Shown here: positions 1 through 5,492 of the stretch, one piece after another | How the letters are laid out: the number at the start of each line of letters is the position of its first letter | Numbering within the stretch: position 1 is the stretch's first letter | Source of the DNA: CAYTLQ01 sp964438715 | GTDB taxonomy: Bacteria; Bacteroidota; Ignavibacteria; Ignavibacteriales; Ignavibacteriaceae | Length of the DNA: 5,733 bases | Assembly: GCA_964438715.1 (NCBI GenBank) | Contig: CAYTLQ010000245.1 | Span: forward strand, 1 to 5,733 | Direction of reading: 5' to 3' | Made by a program: the position numbers and the translations under genes | Notes under the pieces: generated by a model | Told to the model about the DNA's origin: nothing | Databases searched by the model: none | What the model saw: the letters and a program-made list of their open reading frames with translations, nothing else

Positions 1-117
1 CCGTAATACTGCCTCTGCGGTGTTCATTATAAGTGTTTCACTTTCAACGACACATGGTCCTGCAATTAGCACAAACGGATTGCCACCGCCAATTGTTATT
101 GAATCAATTTTAATCAT
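1..117 (-). CDS. kdsA: KDO-8-phosphate synthase, N-terminal 39 residues (cut by window edge)
   Basis: This is the first 39 codons of a gene that continues past the left edge. KdsA condenses phosphoenolpyruvate with arabinose-5-phosphate to make 3-deoxy-D-manno-octulosonate-8-phosphate, the cytoplasmic precursor of LPS inner-core KDO. The visible part carries the family N-terminus: an IGGGNPFVLIAGPC stretch (residues 9-22) followed by VVES (23-26), which is the first barrel strand and PEP/metal site. Cys22 sits where metal-dependent (Aquifex-type) KdsA enzymes have their metal-binding Cys and the E. coli type has Asn, so this is probably the metal-dependent class (family knowledge plus inference). 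The ATG lies 2 nt after the ruvB stop with no clear Shine-Dalgarno, so translation is probably coupled to ruvB. The main alternative is a DAHP synthase of the same fold, which shares the AGPC-ES motif. The short distance from the start to the motif and the IGGG lead-in favour KdsA. Confidence 0.82.
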   Translation of the reverse strand, partial: MIKIDSITIGGGNPFVLIAGPCVVESETLIMNTAEAVLR

Positions 118-119
118 AG

Positions 120-1148
120 TTAATCAAATAATGATGTTGTAGTTGGGTTTATTCTTGACTTACCAAAATGGCGATAGGCGTTCTCAGTAGCTTCTCTGCC
201 ACGCGGAGTTCTGTTGATGAATCCCTGCTGAATAAGGAACGGTTCATAAACCTCTTCAATTGTACCCGGATCATCATTTACCGCAACAGCTAGAGCATTT
301 ATTCCAACAGGTCCGCCGCCAAATTTTTCAATTATTGTGAGGATAATCTCCTTATCCATTTCATCCAAACCGAATTCATCTACTTCCAATGCTTTCAGAG
401 CCTTTTTCGCAACCTGAAGGTCTATACTTTTTTTATTTTCATAATCGGAAAAGTCCCGTGTACGGCGTAACAATCTGTTGGCAACTCTGGGTGTACCACG
501 GGAGCGCTTTGCAATTTCCAAAGCGGCATCAGGTTCAATTGGTGAGTTAAGTATTCCCGCTGAGCGGGTAATAATATTCTTTAACAATGATTGATCATAA
601 TAGTCTAATCTGAATTTAATTCCAAACCTGTCCCGCAAGGGAGAAGTAAGCATACCCGCACGCGTTGTCGCTCCTATAAGGGTATATTTTGGTAAAGCAA
701 TTTGTACCGTTCTCGCGTTTGGTCCGCTATCAATCATTATGTCTATCCGATAATCTTCCATAGCTGAATACAAAAACTCCTCCACTATCGGACTCAACCG
801 ATGAATTTCGTCGATAAAGAGCACACTATGCTCTTCAAGATTAGTAAGCACTCCTGCCAAATCGCCGGGTTTTTCAAGAACAGGACCGGATGTTGCCTTT
901 ATTTTTACCCCCATTTCGTTTGCAATAATATTTGCCAGAGTCGTCTTACCTAAACCGGGAGGTCCCGTCAGTAATACATGATCGAGCGCTTCTTTCCGTT
1001 TTTTTGCGGCCGCAATAAATACTTTTAGATTCTCAACAATTTTTGCTTGTCCTATAAAATCTCCGAATGAAGAAGGGCGGAGAACCTGTTCAGTTTCTTT
1101 GTCTCCTAAACCCGGAGCCGGGTCAATACTTGCTGATCGTTTCGCCAT
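120..1148 (-). CDS. ruvB: Holliday junction branch migration ATPase RuvB
   Basis: RuvB is the hexameric AAA+ motor that, with RuvA, drives branch migration of Holliday junctions in recombinational repair. The 342 residues match the usual full length. Visible in order: Walker A GPPGLGKT (62-69), a beta-hairpin region around 133-150 that in the family contacts RuvA, Walker B FIDE (111-114), sensor 1 GATTRAG (159-165), the arginine-finger segment LRDRFG (171-176; R174 by analogy with E. coli), sensor 2 GTPRVANRLLRR (218-229), and the C-terminal winged-helix DNA-binding domain (about 260-335, with GGGPVG and the TPRGREAT segment). Every catalytic residue expected is present, so it should be active. 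The ATG is 1 nt after the stop of the upstream acyltransferase (TGATATG) and lacks a good Shine-Dalgarno, which suggests termination-reinitiation. No ruvA or ruvC is adjacent, so its partners must be encoded elsewhere. Identification is essentially certain. Confidence 0.98.
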   Translation of the reverse strand: MAKRSASIDPAPGLGDKETEQVLRPSSFGDFIGQAKIVENLKVFIAAAKKRKEALDHVLLTGPPGLGKTTLANIIANEMGVKIKATSGPVLEKPGDLAGVLTNLEEHSVLFIDEIHRLSPIVEEFLYSAMEDYRIDIMIDSGPNARTVQIALPKYTLIGATTRAGMLTSPLRDRFGIKFRLDYYDQSLLKNIITRSAGILNSPIEPDAALEIAKRSRGTPRVANRLLRRTRDFSDYENKKSIDLQVAKKALKALEVDEFGLDEMDKEIILTIIEKFGGGPVGINALAVAVNDDPGTIEEVYEPFLIQQGFINRTPRGREATENAYRHFGKSRINPTTTSLFD

Positions 1149-1149
1149 A

Positions 1150-2247
1150 TCAGGATGCTACAAGAGGTTTACTTTTCAAATTCAATTTATTAGTAATTAT
1201 TACCATGTATATCATAAGTGCAATCATTTCTAATGCAAGAGCAATTGTAACGAGTGGGGAAAATTTCATGTTCCAGAAATTATTTACACCCAATGTCCAT
1301 GGACTGCCGTACAGAATTACCAAATGTACAACATAAATCAATAGTGTATTTCTTCCGAGGAGAATAATTATTTTCGGAATTGTCGAAATATTACGGGCAA
1401 TGTAAGTAAATATAGAATTAAGAAGTATTACATAGCCTAACCGGACGAGAATAAGATTTGGACTCGTTGTCCAATAATTACTTTTTCCGGTTAACCAAAC
1501 TTCAATGAAATCGCCAATTATAGAAGCCACGATAAATCCTAATGCAATAAAAAACAACCTTTTTGAAAAATTAGTTGTTTTGAATACACCCGGGTTTCGT
1601 GCAAGGTAACTCCCGAGAATCGCGCCACAATAAAAATACGCTAACCATGGAAACAGTGGAAAATTTGAGCCAGTACCCCGGTAAAAATACCCTGTCAATG
1701 CCGGATGCAGAAAGTCTTTCCAGGAAATTGTCTCAAAAATCGGATATAGTGCAGCATTAACAAAAGCAGAAATACCAAAAACCCAGAAGTCTTTCCTCCC
1801 GAATATTTCTGATACTCCGAGCAATAAAAGCGCAGAGAGAACACCAAATGCAATCAGATGAAGAACATCTACAGCAAAAAACACCTGCCATTGTACCGGA
1901 CCAACTTCAGAAAAATCAATAAGTTTGGGAGTGGGCCAGCGAAGTAAATATCCCAGGAAAATCAGTAAAAAGAATCGTTTTACACCTTTCCACATTCTCG
2001 GATTTTCATGAAACCGCTCCCTGTGCAGTCGGAATAGGTATGTAAATGTAGTTCCTGCAGTAAAAAGAAAAATTGGGGCTGTCATACCACGGTTAAAAAA
2101 CCACACTGAATAAAAAACAGAATCGAAATTGCGGTAGTCTGCCGCTAATAATACATCTATTGTGTGCCCCTGAACCATCATAAGAACTGCAAAAGCCCTG
2201 ATGAGGTCGAGAAATATAACTCTGTTTTTTTTAGCACTTTGCGTCAT
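1150..2247 (-). CDS. Polytopic membrane acyltransferase, HGSNAT/DUF1624-like
   Basis: This 365-residue integral membrane protein has about ten hydrophobic segments (near 11-29, 50-70, 89-104, 123-146, 154-171, 198-216, 230-249, 264-283, 292-312 and 331-353). Its N-terminus has the LDLIRAFAVLMMVQGH pattern (13-28), with a conserved-looking His28 after the first helix. This is followed by NRGMTAPIFLFTAG (52-65), DVLH (127-130) and FPLFPWLAYFYCGAILG (196-212). Together these resemble the bacterial relatives of heparan-alpha-glucosaminide N-acetyltransferase (DUF1624) and the broader OafA/OpgC acyltransferase group, which move acyl groups across the inner membrane onto extracytoplasmic sugars. 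The acceptor cannot be read from sequence. Its position between ridA and ruvB-kdsA permits, but does not prove, an LPS or other envelope glycan substrate. The ATG at 2247 lies 24 nt after the ridA stop and has no Shine-Dalgarno; the leader instead contains CCTCCTTT. Family assignment is fairly good, function is open. Confidence 0.75.
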   Translation of the reverse strand: MTQSAKKNRVIFLDLIRAFAVLMMVQGHTIDVLLAADYRNFDSVFYSVWFFNRGMTAPIFLFTAGTTFTYLFRLHRERFHENPRMWKGVKRFFLLIFLGYLLRWPTPKLIDFSEVGPVQWQVFFAVDVLHLIAFGVLSALLLLGVSEIFGRKDFWVFGISAFVNAALYPIFETISWKDFLHPALTGYFYRGTGSNFPLFPWLAYFYCGAILGSYLARNPGVFKTTNFSKRLFFIALGFIVASIIGDFIEVWLTGKSNYWTTSPNLILVRLGYVILLNSIFTYIARNISTIPKIIILLGRNTLLIYVVHLVILYGSPWTLGVNNFWNMKFSPLVTIALALEMIALMIYMVIITNKLNLKSKPLVAS

Positions 2248-2252
2248 CTATT

Positions 2253-2260
2253 AAAGGAGG
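2253..2260 (-). promoter_or_regulatory. Anti-Shine-Dalgarno-like octamer in the acyltransferase leader
   Basis: In the minus-strand transcript the 24-nt gap between the ridA stop and the acyltransferase ATG contains CCTCCTTT, ending 5 nt before the start codon. This matches the typical 16S rRNA 3' tail rather than its complement, so it cannot act as a ribosome binding site. It could pair with a purine-rich Shine-Dalgarno elsewhere in the message, or simply be chance. Only the sequence match is observed; any role is inference. Confidence 0.25.
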
Positions 2261-2271
2261 GATTCTATTAT

Positions 2272-2796
2272 CTACTTAACCCTTACAATCATCTCAATTT
2301 CAACGGCAGCATTTTTCGGCAATTCAGAAACTCCTACTGCGCTTCTGGCATGTTTACCGTTTTCTCCAAACAGTTCCAGCATTAAATCGGAGGCGCCATT
2401 TGCAACTAACGGTTGACCGGTGAATCCCTCAGCACTGTTAACAAACACAACTAACTTTACAATTTGAACTATGTTATCAAGCGATCCTATAACGCTTTTA
2501 ATTGCGGCTAAACAATTTAAAGCACAAATTCTTGCCGCCTGAGTAGCTTGCTCAGTCGAAATGTCTTTACCCACCTTGCCTTCGTATGCCAGTACACCAT
2601 TTTTCATTGGTAACTGTCCGGAAGTGTAAACAAATTCACCCGCTTTATTTGCAGGTATATATGAAGCTAACGGAGTCGGGACCACAGGTAAACTTAAACC
2701 AATTGATTCTAATTTTTCTTCAATCATACTCTTTCCTTGCTGAGATAAAATTATTGAACTGAAAAGTACTACAAATACTATTACCAGTTTTTCCAC
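2272..2796 (-). CDS. RidA/YjgF-family protein with probable N-terminal signal peptide
   Basis: RidA proteins are small trimeric enzymes; the archetype hydrolyses reactive enamine/imine intermediates released by PLP enzymes. Residues 24-174 form one complete domain of the longer bacterial subfamily that begins EEKLESIGLSLP: YTSGQLP at 57-63, HARSAVGVSELP at 149-160 and VEIEMIVRV at 165-173. Arg151 aligns with the substrate-carboxylate-binding Arg105 of E. coli RidA and Glu166 probably with Glu120, so imine-deaminase chemistry is plausible. From the GTG at 2796 the protein starts with a 23-residue extension that looks like a signal peptide: Lys3, a hydrophobic core at 4-17, and a likely cut before QQGK at Ser18/Gln19. 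That GTG has GAAGG 8 nt upstream. An internal ATG (codon 24, base 2727) has AAGGA 6 nt upstream and would give a normal cytoplasmic protein of 151 residues. Both starts are credible; I list the longer. It is the first gene of the leftward operon. Family certain, start uncertain. Confidence 0.88.
   Translation of the reverse strand: MEKLVIVFVVLFSSIILSQQGKSMIEEKLESIGLSLPVVPTPLASYIPANKAGEFVYTSGQLPMKNGVLAYEGKVGKDISTEQATQAARICALNCLAAIKSVIGSLDNIVQIVKLVVFVNSAEGFTGQPLVANGASDLMLELFGENGKHARSAVGVSELPKNAAVEIEMIVRVK
2725..2739 (-). promoter_or_regulatory. Alternative internal start with ribosome binding site for the RidA-like gene
   Basis: On the minus strand, AAGGA is followed 6 nt later by an ATG at 2727-2725, in frame with the RidA-like gene. 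Starting here removes the 23-residue hydrophobic leader and gives the usual cytoplasmic family length. The site lies inside the codons of the leader (the QQGKSM segment), so it may be a real second start, the only start, or coincidence. It matters because it decides whether the protein is exported. Confidence 0.45.
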
Positions 2797-2824
2797 AGTA
2801 ACTACCTTCTTTCAGGGTTGTGAA

Positions 2825-2847
2825 TATGGCAATTTAATAATGCCATA
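2825..2847. repeat. Perfect 7-bp inverted repeat, candidate operator
   Basis: TATGGCA (2825-2831) and TGCCATA (2841-2847) are exact reverse complements separated by a 9-nt AT-rich spacer (2832-2840). It lies between the divergent ridA and mazG genes, about 30 nt upstream of the ridA GTG start. The geometry (7-9-7) would suit a dimeric regulator or a short hairpin in the ridA leader. There is no T-tract after it on either strand, so it is not a terminator. I do not recognise the site as belonging to a known regulator. Confidence 0.4.
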
Positions 2848-2868
2848 CCGGATTCTTCTTTCAATTTT

Positions 2869-2899
2869 AGTATATTAAAATAAAGATTTTACTTGTAAA
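2869..2899 (-). promoter_or_regulatory. Possible sigma-70-type promoter for the ridA-acyltransferase-ruvB-kdsA operon
   Basis: On the minus strand TTTACA (2899-2894) is followed after 19 nt by TATACT (2874-2869), resembling -35 and -10 elements. The spacer is longer than the optimal 17. A start near 2862 would give a leader of roughly 65 nt containing the 7-bp inverted repeat at 2825-2847. The region is AT-rich, so such matches can be chance, and Bacteroidota-type organisms often use a different promoter consensus. Confidence 0.28.
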
Positions 2900-2901
2900 A
2901 T
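2886..2901. repeat. Perfect 7-bp inverted repeat next to the mazG start, candidate operator
   Basis: ATTTTAC (2886-2892) and GTAAAAT (2895-2901) are exact reverse complements with a 2-nt spacer, giving a compact 16-bp palindrome. It overlaps the putative -35 element of the leftward operon and ends 18 nt before the mazG ATG. A protein bound here could affect both divergent genes. AT-rich composition makes short palindromes commoner than average, and I cannot assign a regulator. Confidence 0.4.
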
Positions 2902-2919
2902 TTGAGGCATTTGAAAACG

Positions 2920-3684
2920 ATGGAGATTGAAAAGAGATTTTCAGAATTTATTGCAATAATGTATCGGCTTAGAAAAGAATGCCCCTGGGACAGGGTACAA
3001 ACGAATGATTCCATAAAAGCTGCTACAATTGAAGAAGCATACGAAGTAGTTCACGCCATAGATGAGCAGAATTATGATGAACTAAAAAAGGAGCTTGGGG
3101 ATCTATTGCTTCACTTTGCATTCCATTCGATTATCGCTGAAGAATCGGGTCATTTTACTCTGGAAGAAGCTATTAAAGGTATTTCGGAAAAACTCATTCG
3201 TCGTCATCCGCATATTTTTGGTGATGTCAACGCGCAGACCGCTGAAGAGGTTAAAGCGAATTGGGAAAAAATTAAAATGGATGAAGGTAGAACTTCAGTT
3301 CTTGAGGGGATTCCGAAACACATGCCTGCCTTACTTCGTGCTTACCGAATACAGGATAAAGCCTCGAAGGTAGGTTTTGACTGGACGAATAAAGAAGATG
3401 TCTGGAACAAAGTAAAAGAGGAACTTTCTGAATTTGAAGCAGAGATTGCGGCAAATGAAATGGAGAAAGCGGAGGAAGAGTTTGGTGATTTATTATTTGC
3501 ATTAACAAATTATTCCCGCTTTATAAAAATCAATCCGGAAGATGCACTTCGTAAAACTATAACCAAATTCGAAACACGATTTCGTTTTATTGAAGACGAA
3601 CTTGCGAAGGATAACAGAAAAGTTCATGAAACCGAATTCAGTGAACTCGACAGGCTATGGAACGAGAGTAAAAAGCGCACTTAA
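2920..3684 (+). CDS. mazG: Nucleoside triphosphate pyrophosphohydrolase MazG, two-domain form
   Basis: MazG hydrolyses (d)NTPs to the monophosphate and pyrophosphate in the cytoplasm, cleaning the nucleotide pool; in E. coli it is also linked to (p)ppGpp levels during starvation. From the ATG at 2920 the protein is 254 residues, close to E. coli MazG (263). It has two tandem MazG domains. The first has CPWDRVQT (21-28), the EEAYE helix (38-42) and ELGDLL (58-63); the second has VGFDW (151-155), EELSEFEAEI (167-176) and EEFGDLLF (186-193). These supply the ExxE/ExxD magnesium ligands in both halves, so both metal sites look intact. A TTG at 2902 would add six residues but has no Shine-Dalgarno before it. 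The ATG has GAGG at 2904-2907, though 12 nt away, so ATG is preferred. The gene stands alone on the plus strand, divergent from ridA and convergent with phoH. Identification is very secure. Confidence 0.95.
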   Translation: MEIEKRFSEFIAIMYRLRKECPWDRVQTNDSIKAATIEEAYEVVHAIDEQNYDELKKELGDLLLHFAFHSIIAEESGHFTLEEAIKGISEKLIRRHPHIFGDVNAQTAEEVKANWEKIKMDEGRTSVLEGIPKHMPALLRAYRIQDKASKVGFDWTNKEDVWNKVKEELSEFEAEIAANEMEKAEEEFGDLLFALTNYSRFIKINPEDALRKTITKFETRFRFIEDELAKDNRKVHETEFSELDRLWNESKKRT

Positions 3685-3690
3685 TAACAG

Positions 3691-3732
3691 GTAACTGGGT
3701 GTTTGGTTAAGGTTAAGTAACCCGGTACTTTT
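3691..3732 (+). terminator. Probable rho-independent terminator of mazG
   Basis: GTAACTGGGT (3691-3700) can pair with ACCCGGTAC (3720-3728), with one bulged A and one G-T wobble, around a 19-nt loop. TTTT follows immediately at 3729-3732. It begins 7 nt after the mazG stop and its last base touches the phoH stop codon on the other strand. The T-tract is short and the loop long, so efficiency may be modest. On the minus strand the same stem has no good T-tract, so it is not clearly bidirectional. Confidence 0.5.
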
Positions 3733-4694
3733 CAGCGGTTATCTCTGTTATTAAATTTTTCGTATGCGTCAATAATATCTTTTACAAGTTTATGTCGCAC
3801 GACATCAGATTTTTCAAAATAAATAAATGCGACTCCCTCAATATCTTTTAGAATTTCCTGTGCTTTCACAAGACCTGAAACTGTTTTTGAGGGTAAATCA
3901 ATCTGTGTAATATCGCCGGTAATTATTGCCTTCGAATTAGCCCCAAGCCGCGTAAGGAACATCTTCATTTGTGTATCTGTACTGTTCTGAGCTTCGTCCA
4001 GAATTACAAATGCATGATTCAGTGTTCTTCCACGCATATACGCAAGAGGAACAATTTCGATAACACCTTTTTCAATAGAACCTTTGAGCTTCTCGGTCGG
4101 CATCATCTCATCAAGAGCATCGTAAAGCGGGCGGAGATACGGATCTATTTTCTCACGAAAATCGCCCGGCAAAAAACCAAGGCTTTCCCCTGCTTCTACA
4201 GCGGGACGGGCTAAAACGATTTTCCGGACGAGTCCTTTCTTCAAAGCCGCAACAGCAAGTGCAACAGCTAAATATGTTTTTCCAGTTCCTGCAGGCCCAA
4301 TAGCAAAACATATATCATTTTTTCTGGCAAGTTGAATGTATAAACTTTGTCCCGGGGTTCTTGCTTTAATGGCATCAGTCTTTGTATAAAGAATGACACT
4401 ATCATTCTCTCTTTCCTGTACACTATCTCTGCCCTCCACAGTAAGGCTAAGTATTGTCTCAACATCAGTCTGAGTGAGTTTCCCGTTCGTGTTCAGAACA
4501 AATGCCATCTCTTTTAACACCCGTTCTACTGTGCGGACTTCTTCATCATTACCCTTGATCAAAAATTGCTCACCGCGAACAAACAAGCTAACATTCGTAC
4601 GGTTTTCAAGCGTTCTGAGGTTTTCGTCGTTACTACCAAGAAACGACAACATATCGACATTATCAATAATCAGTTTTTTCTCTATTTCCGGCAT
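3732..4694 (-). CDS. phoH: PhoH-family ATPase (YbeZ type)
   Basis: This is a 320-residue cytoplasmic P-loop ATPase of the PhoH/YbeZ family, proteins tied to RNA metabolism and often functionally linked to the rRNA-processing endonuclease YbeY. The N-terminal part (about 10-65) is the small KH-like domain typical of YbeZ, with LGSNDENLRTLE (19-30). The ATPase core has Walker A GPAGTGKT (133-140), RPAVEAGE (163-170), Walker B VILDEAQN (230-237), GDITQIDLP (260-268) and DVVRHKLV (297-304), all intact. Length and domain order are normal for the family. No ybeY or HD-family yqfF gene is adjacent in the window; the next gene upstream is the LysM protein, separated by a terminator. The ATG at 4694 has no clear Shine-Dalgarno, and only about 16 nt separate it from the terminator T-tract. 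The gene name follows the family; the link to phosphate starvation is historical and not implied here. Confidence 0.95.
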   Translation of the reverse strand: MPEIEKKLIIDNVDMLSFLGSNDENLRTLENRTNVSLFVRGEQFLIKGNDEEVRTVERVLKEMAFVLNTNGKLTQTDVETILSLTVEGRDSVQERENDSVILYTKTDAIKARTPGQSLYIQLARKNDICFAIGPAGTGKTYLAVALAVAALKKGLVRKIVLARPAVEAGESLGFLPGDFREKIDPYLRPLYDALDEMMPTEKLKGSIEKGVIEIVPLAYMRGRTLNHAFVILDEAQNSTDTQMKMFLTRLGANSKAIITGDITQIDLPSKTVSGLVKAQEILKDIEGVAFIYFEKSDVVRHKLVKDIIDAYEKFNNRDNR

Positions 4695-4710
4695 AATTTA
4701 TCAACTTATT

Positions 4711-4749
4711 TAAAAATAAAATGCCCTCCACCGCAAGGCAAAGGGCATT
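4711..4749 (-). terminator. Rho-independent terminator after the LysM gene
   Basis: On the minus strand AATGCCCT (4749-4742) pairs exactly with AGGGCATT (4727-4720). The 14-nt interval can extend the stem with CC/GG and a G-T pair around TTGC. A T-rich run (TTATTTTT, continuing from the final TT of the stem) follows to about 4712. It lies 33 nt past the LysM stop, so it ends the lipoprotein-LysM transcript. There is no T-tract on the plus strand. This is a strong, well-formed terminator. It also sits directly in front of phoH. Confidence 0.85.
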
Positions 4750-4782
4750 GAAAACCAGGAGAATCAACAAAACGATTTCTGC

Positions 4783-5475
4783 TTATTTTGCAGGAGCCGG
4801 TTTGTAATTCTTTCTTAACATTTCGTATTTCTCTTTCTCATCAGTTGTAAGAGGTGGAATACGGAATGTTTGTTTCGGATAAATCAGGTCAGGATTTTTA
4901 ATCTGATCTCTGTTTGCCTGATAAATCTTTGGCCATGCGAAACCGTTACCGTAGTGGTTTTTGTCACGGGCAATGTACCAGAGGCAATCGCCTTTAACAA
5001 CGGTGTACATAATATCAGATGGTTTTTCTTCTTTTACTACCTCAACCCACTCGTCAAGCATTCTCTGCATCTGATTGTGTACTCTGTCATAAAATTCAGG
5101 TAGTGCGCTGATCTTATTCATTTTCAGAGCATCAAGGTCTTTCTGACGGTCAGCTTTGGGACCTTCTTTTCTACGAATTTTACCTTCAAGTTCACTTACA
5201 GCTTTTCTGAAATCATCAACCTGAGCTTTTTTTGCGCCAACAAGAGCGTAAACTTCATCAATACAATCTTCATAGGACTGTAATTTTGAAGATTTTGCTT
5301 TAAGGTTGTTAATATCGTTCTGCAGAGCTTCAATTTCTTTTTGATAGCTTTCAATTTTTGCAGTGTTAGCCTGCATTTCTTTTTCCCACTGCTCAACCGT
5401 CAATTCAGGTTTTTCCTGAGCGCTGACGGAGAGAGAGAAAACAGCAAGTAAAAATACAATCAATAATTTTTTCAT
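4783..5475 (-). CDS. Secreted coiled-coil protein with C-terminal LysM domain
   Basis: This 230-residue envelope protein is probably periplasmic. Residues 1-19 are a clear signal peptide (KK, hydrophobic core, VSA) with cleavage before Gln20, a common pattern in Bacteroidota-type bacteria. Residues about 25-115 are charged, Gln/Lys/Glu-rich and heptad-like, predicting a long coiled coil. Residues about 156-206 form one LysM domain: YTVVKGDCLWYIA, then WPKIYQANRDQIKNPDLIYP and a closing FRIPPL. LysM binds N-acetylglucosamine-containing glycans, here presumably peptidoglycan. The usual Thr in the GD-T-LW motif is Cys164, and a second Cys (Cys71) lies in the coil. The tail ends NYKPAPAK. The ATG at 5475 has GGAG 7 nt upstream, a good site. 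The gene follows a small coiled-coil lipoprotein by 17 nt and is closed by a strong terminator, so the two form a transcription unit. There is no catalytic domain; a structural or tethering role is inferred. Confidence 0.85.
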   Translation of the reverse strand: MKKLLIVFLLAVFSLSVSAQEKPELTVEQWEKEMQANTAKIESYQKEIEALQNDINNLKAKSSKLQSYEDCIDEVYALVGAKKAQVDDFRKAVSELEGKIRRKEGPKADRQKDLDALKMNKISALPEFYDRVHNQMQRMLDEWVEVVKEEKPSDIMYTVVKGDCLWYIARDKNHYGNGFAWPKIYQANRDQIKNPDLIYPKQTFRIPPLTTDEKEKYEMLRKNYKPAPAK

Positions 5476-5492
5476 TTTTGTTCTCCGTTCGC

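Noticed and set aside
1067..1336. Open frame on the plus strand across the ruvB-acyltransferase junction
   Set aside because: It lies antisense to two well-supported genes, has no domain signature, and its hydrophobic content mirrors the membrane gene opposite.
2164..2385. Plus-strand open frame of 73 codons, with a perfect AAAGGAGG inside it at 2253-2260
   Set aside because: It overlaps the acyltransferase and RidA genes antisense. The AAAGGAGG has no start codon at suitable spacing, so it is not a working ribosome binding site on that strand.
2902..2919. TTG start at 2902 for mazG
   Set aside because: There is no ribosome binding site before it, the six added residues are not family-like, and the ATG at 2920 gives the usual N-terminus with a GAGG upstream.
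3095..3508. Open frames in other frames of mazG, on both strands
   Set aside because: mazG has complete domain motifs through this stretch; the alternative products are low-complexity or Lys/Leu-rich with no recognisable motif.
4720..4749. The 8-bp inverted repeat as a mobile-element end or regulator site
   Set aside because: The downstream T-tract on the minus strand and its position 33 nt after a stop codon explain it as a rho-independent terminator.
4268..4751. Alternative open frames overlapping phoH and the terminator on both strands
   Set aside because: The phoH frame carries the intact Walker motifs. The others are out of frame, and one runs through the terminator hairpin.
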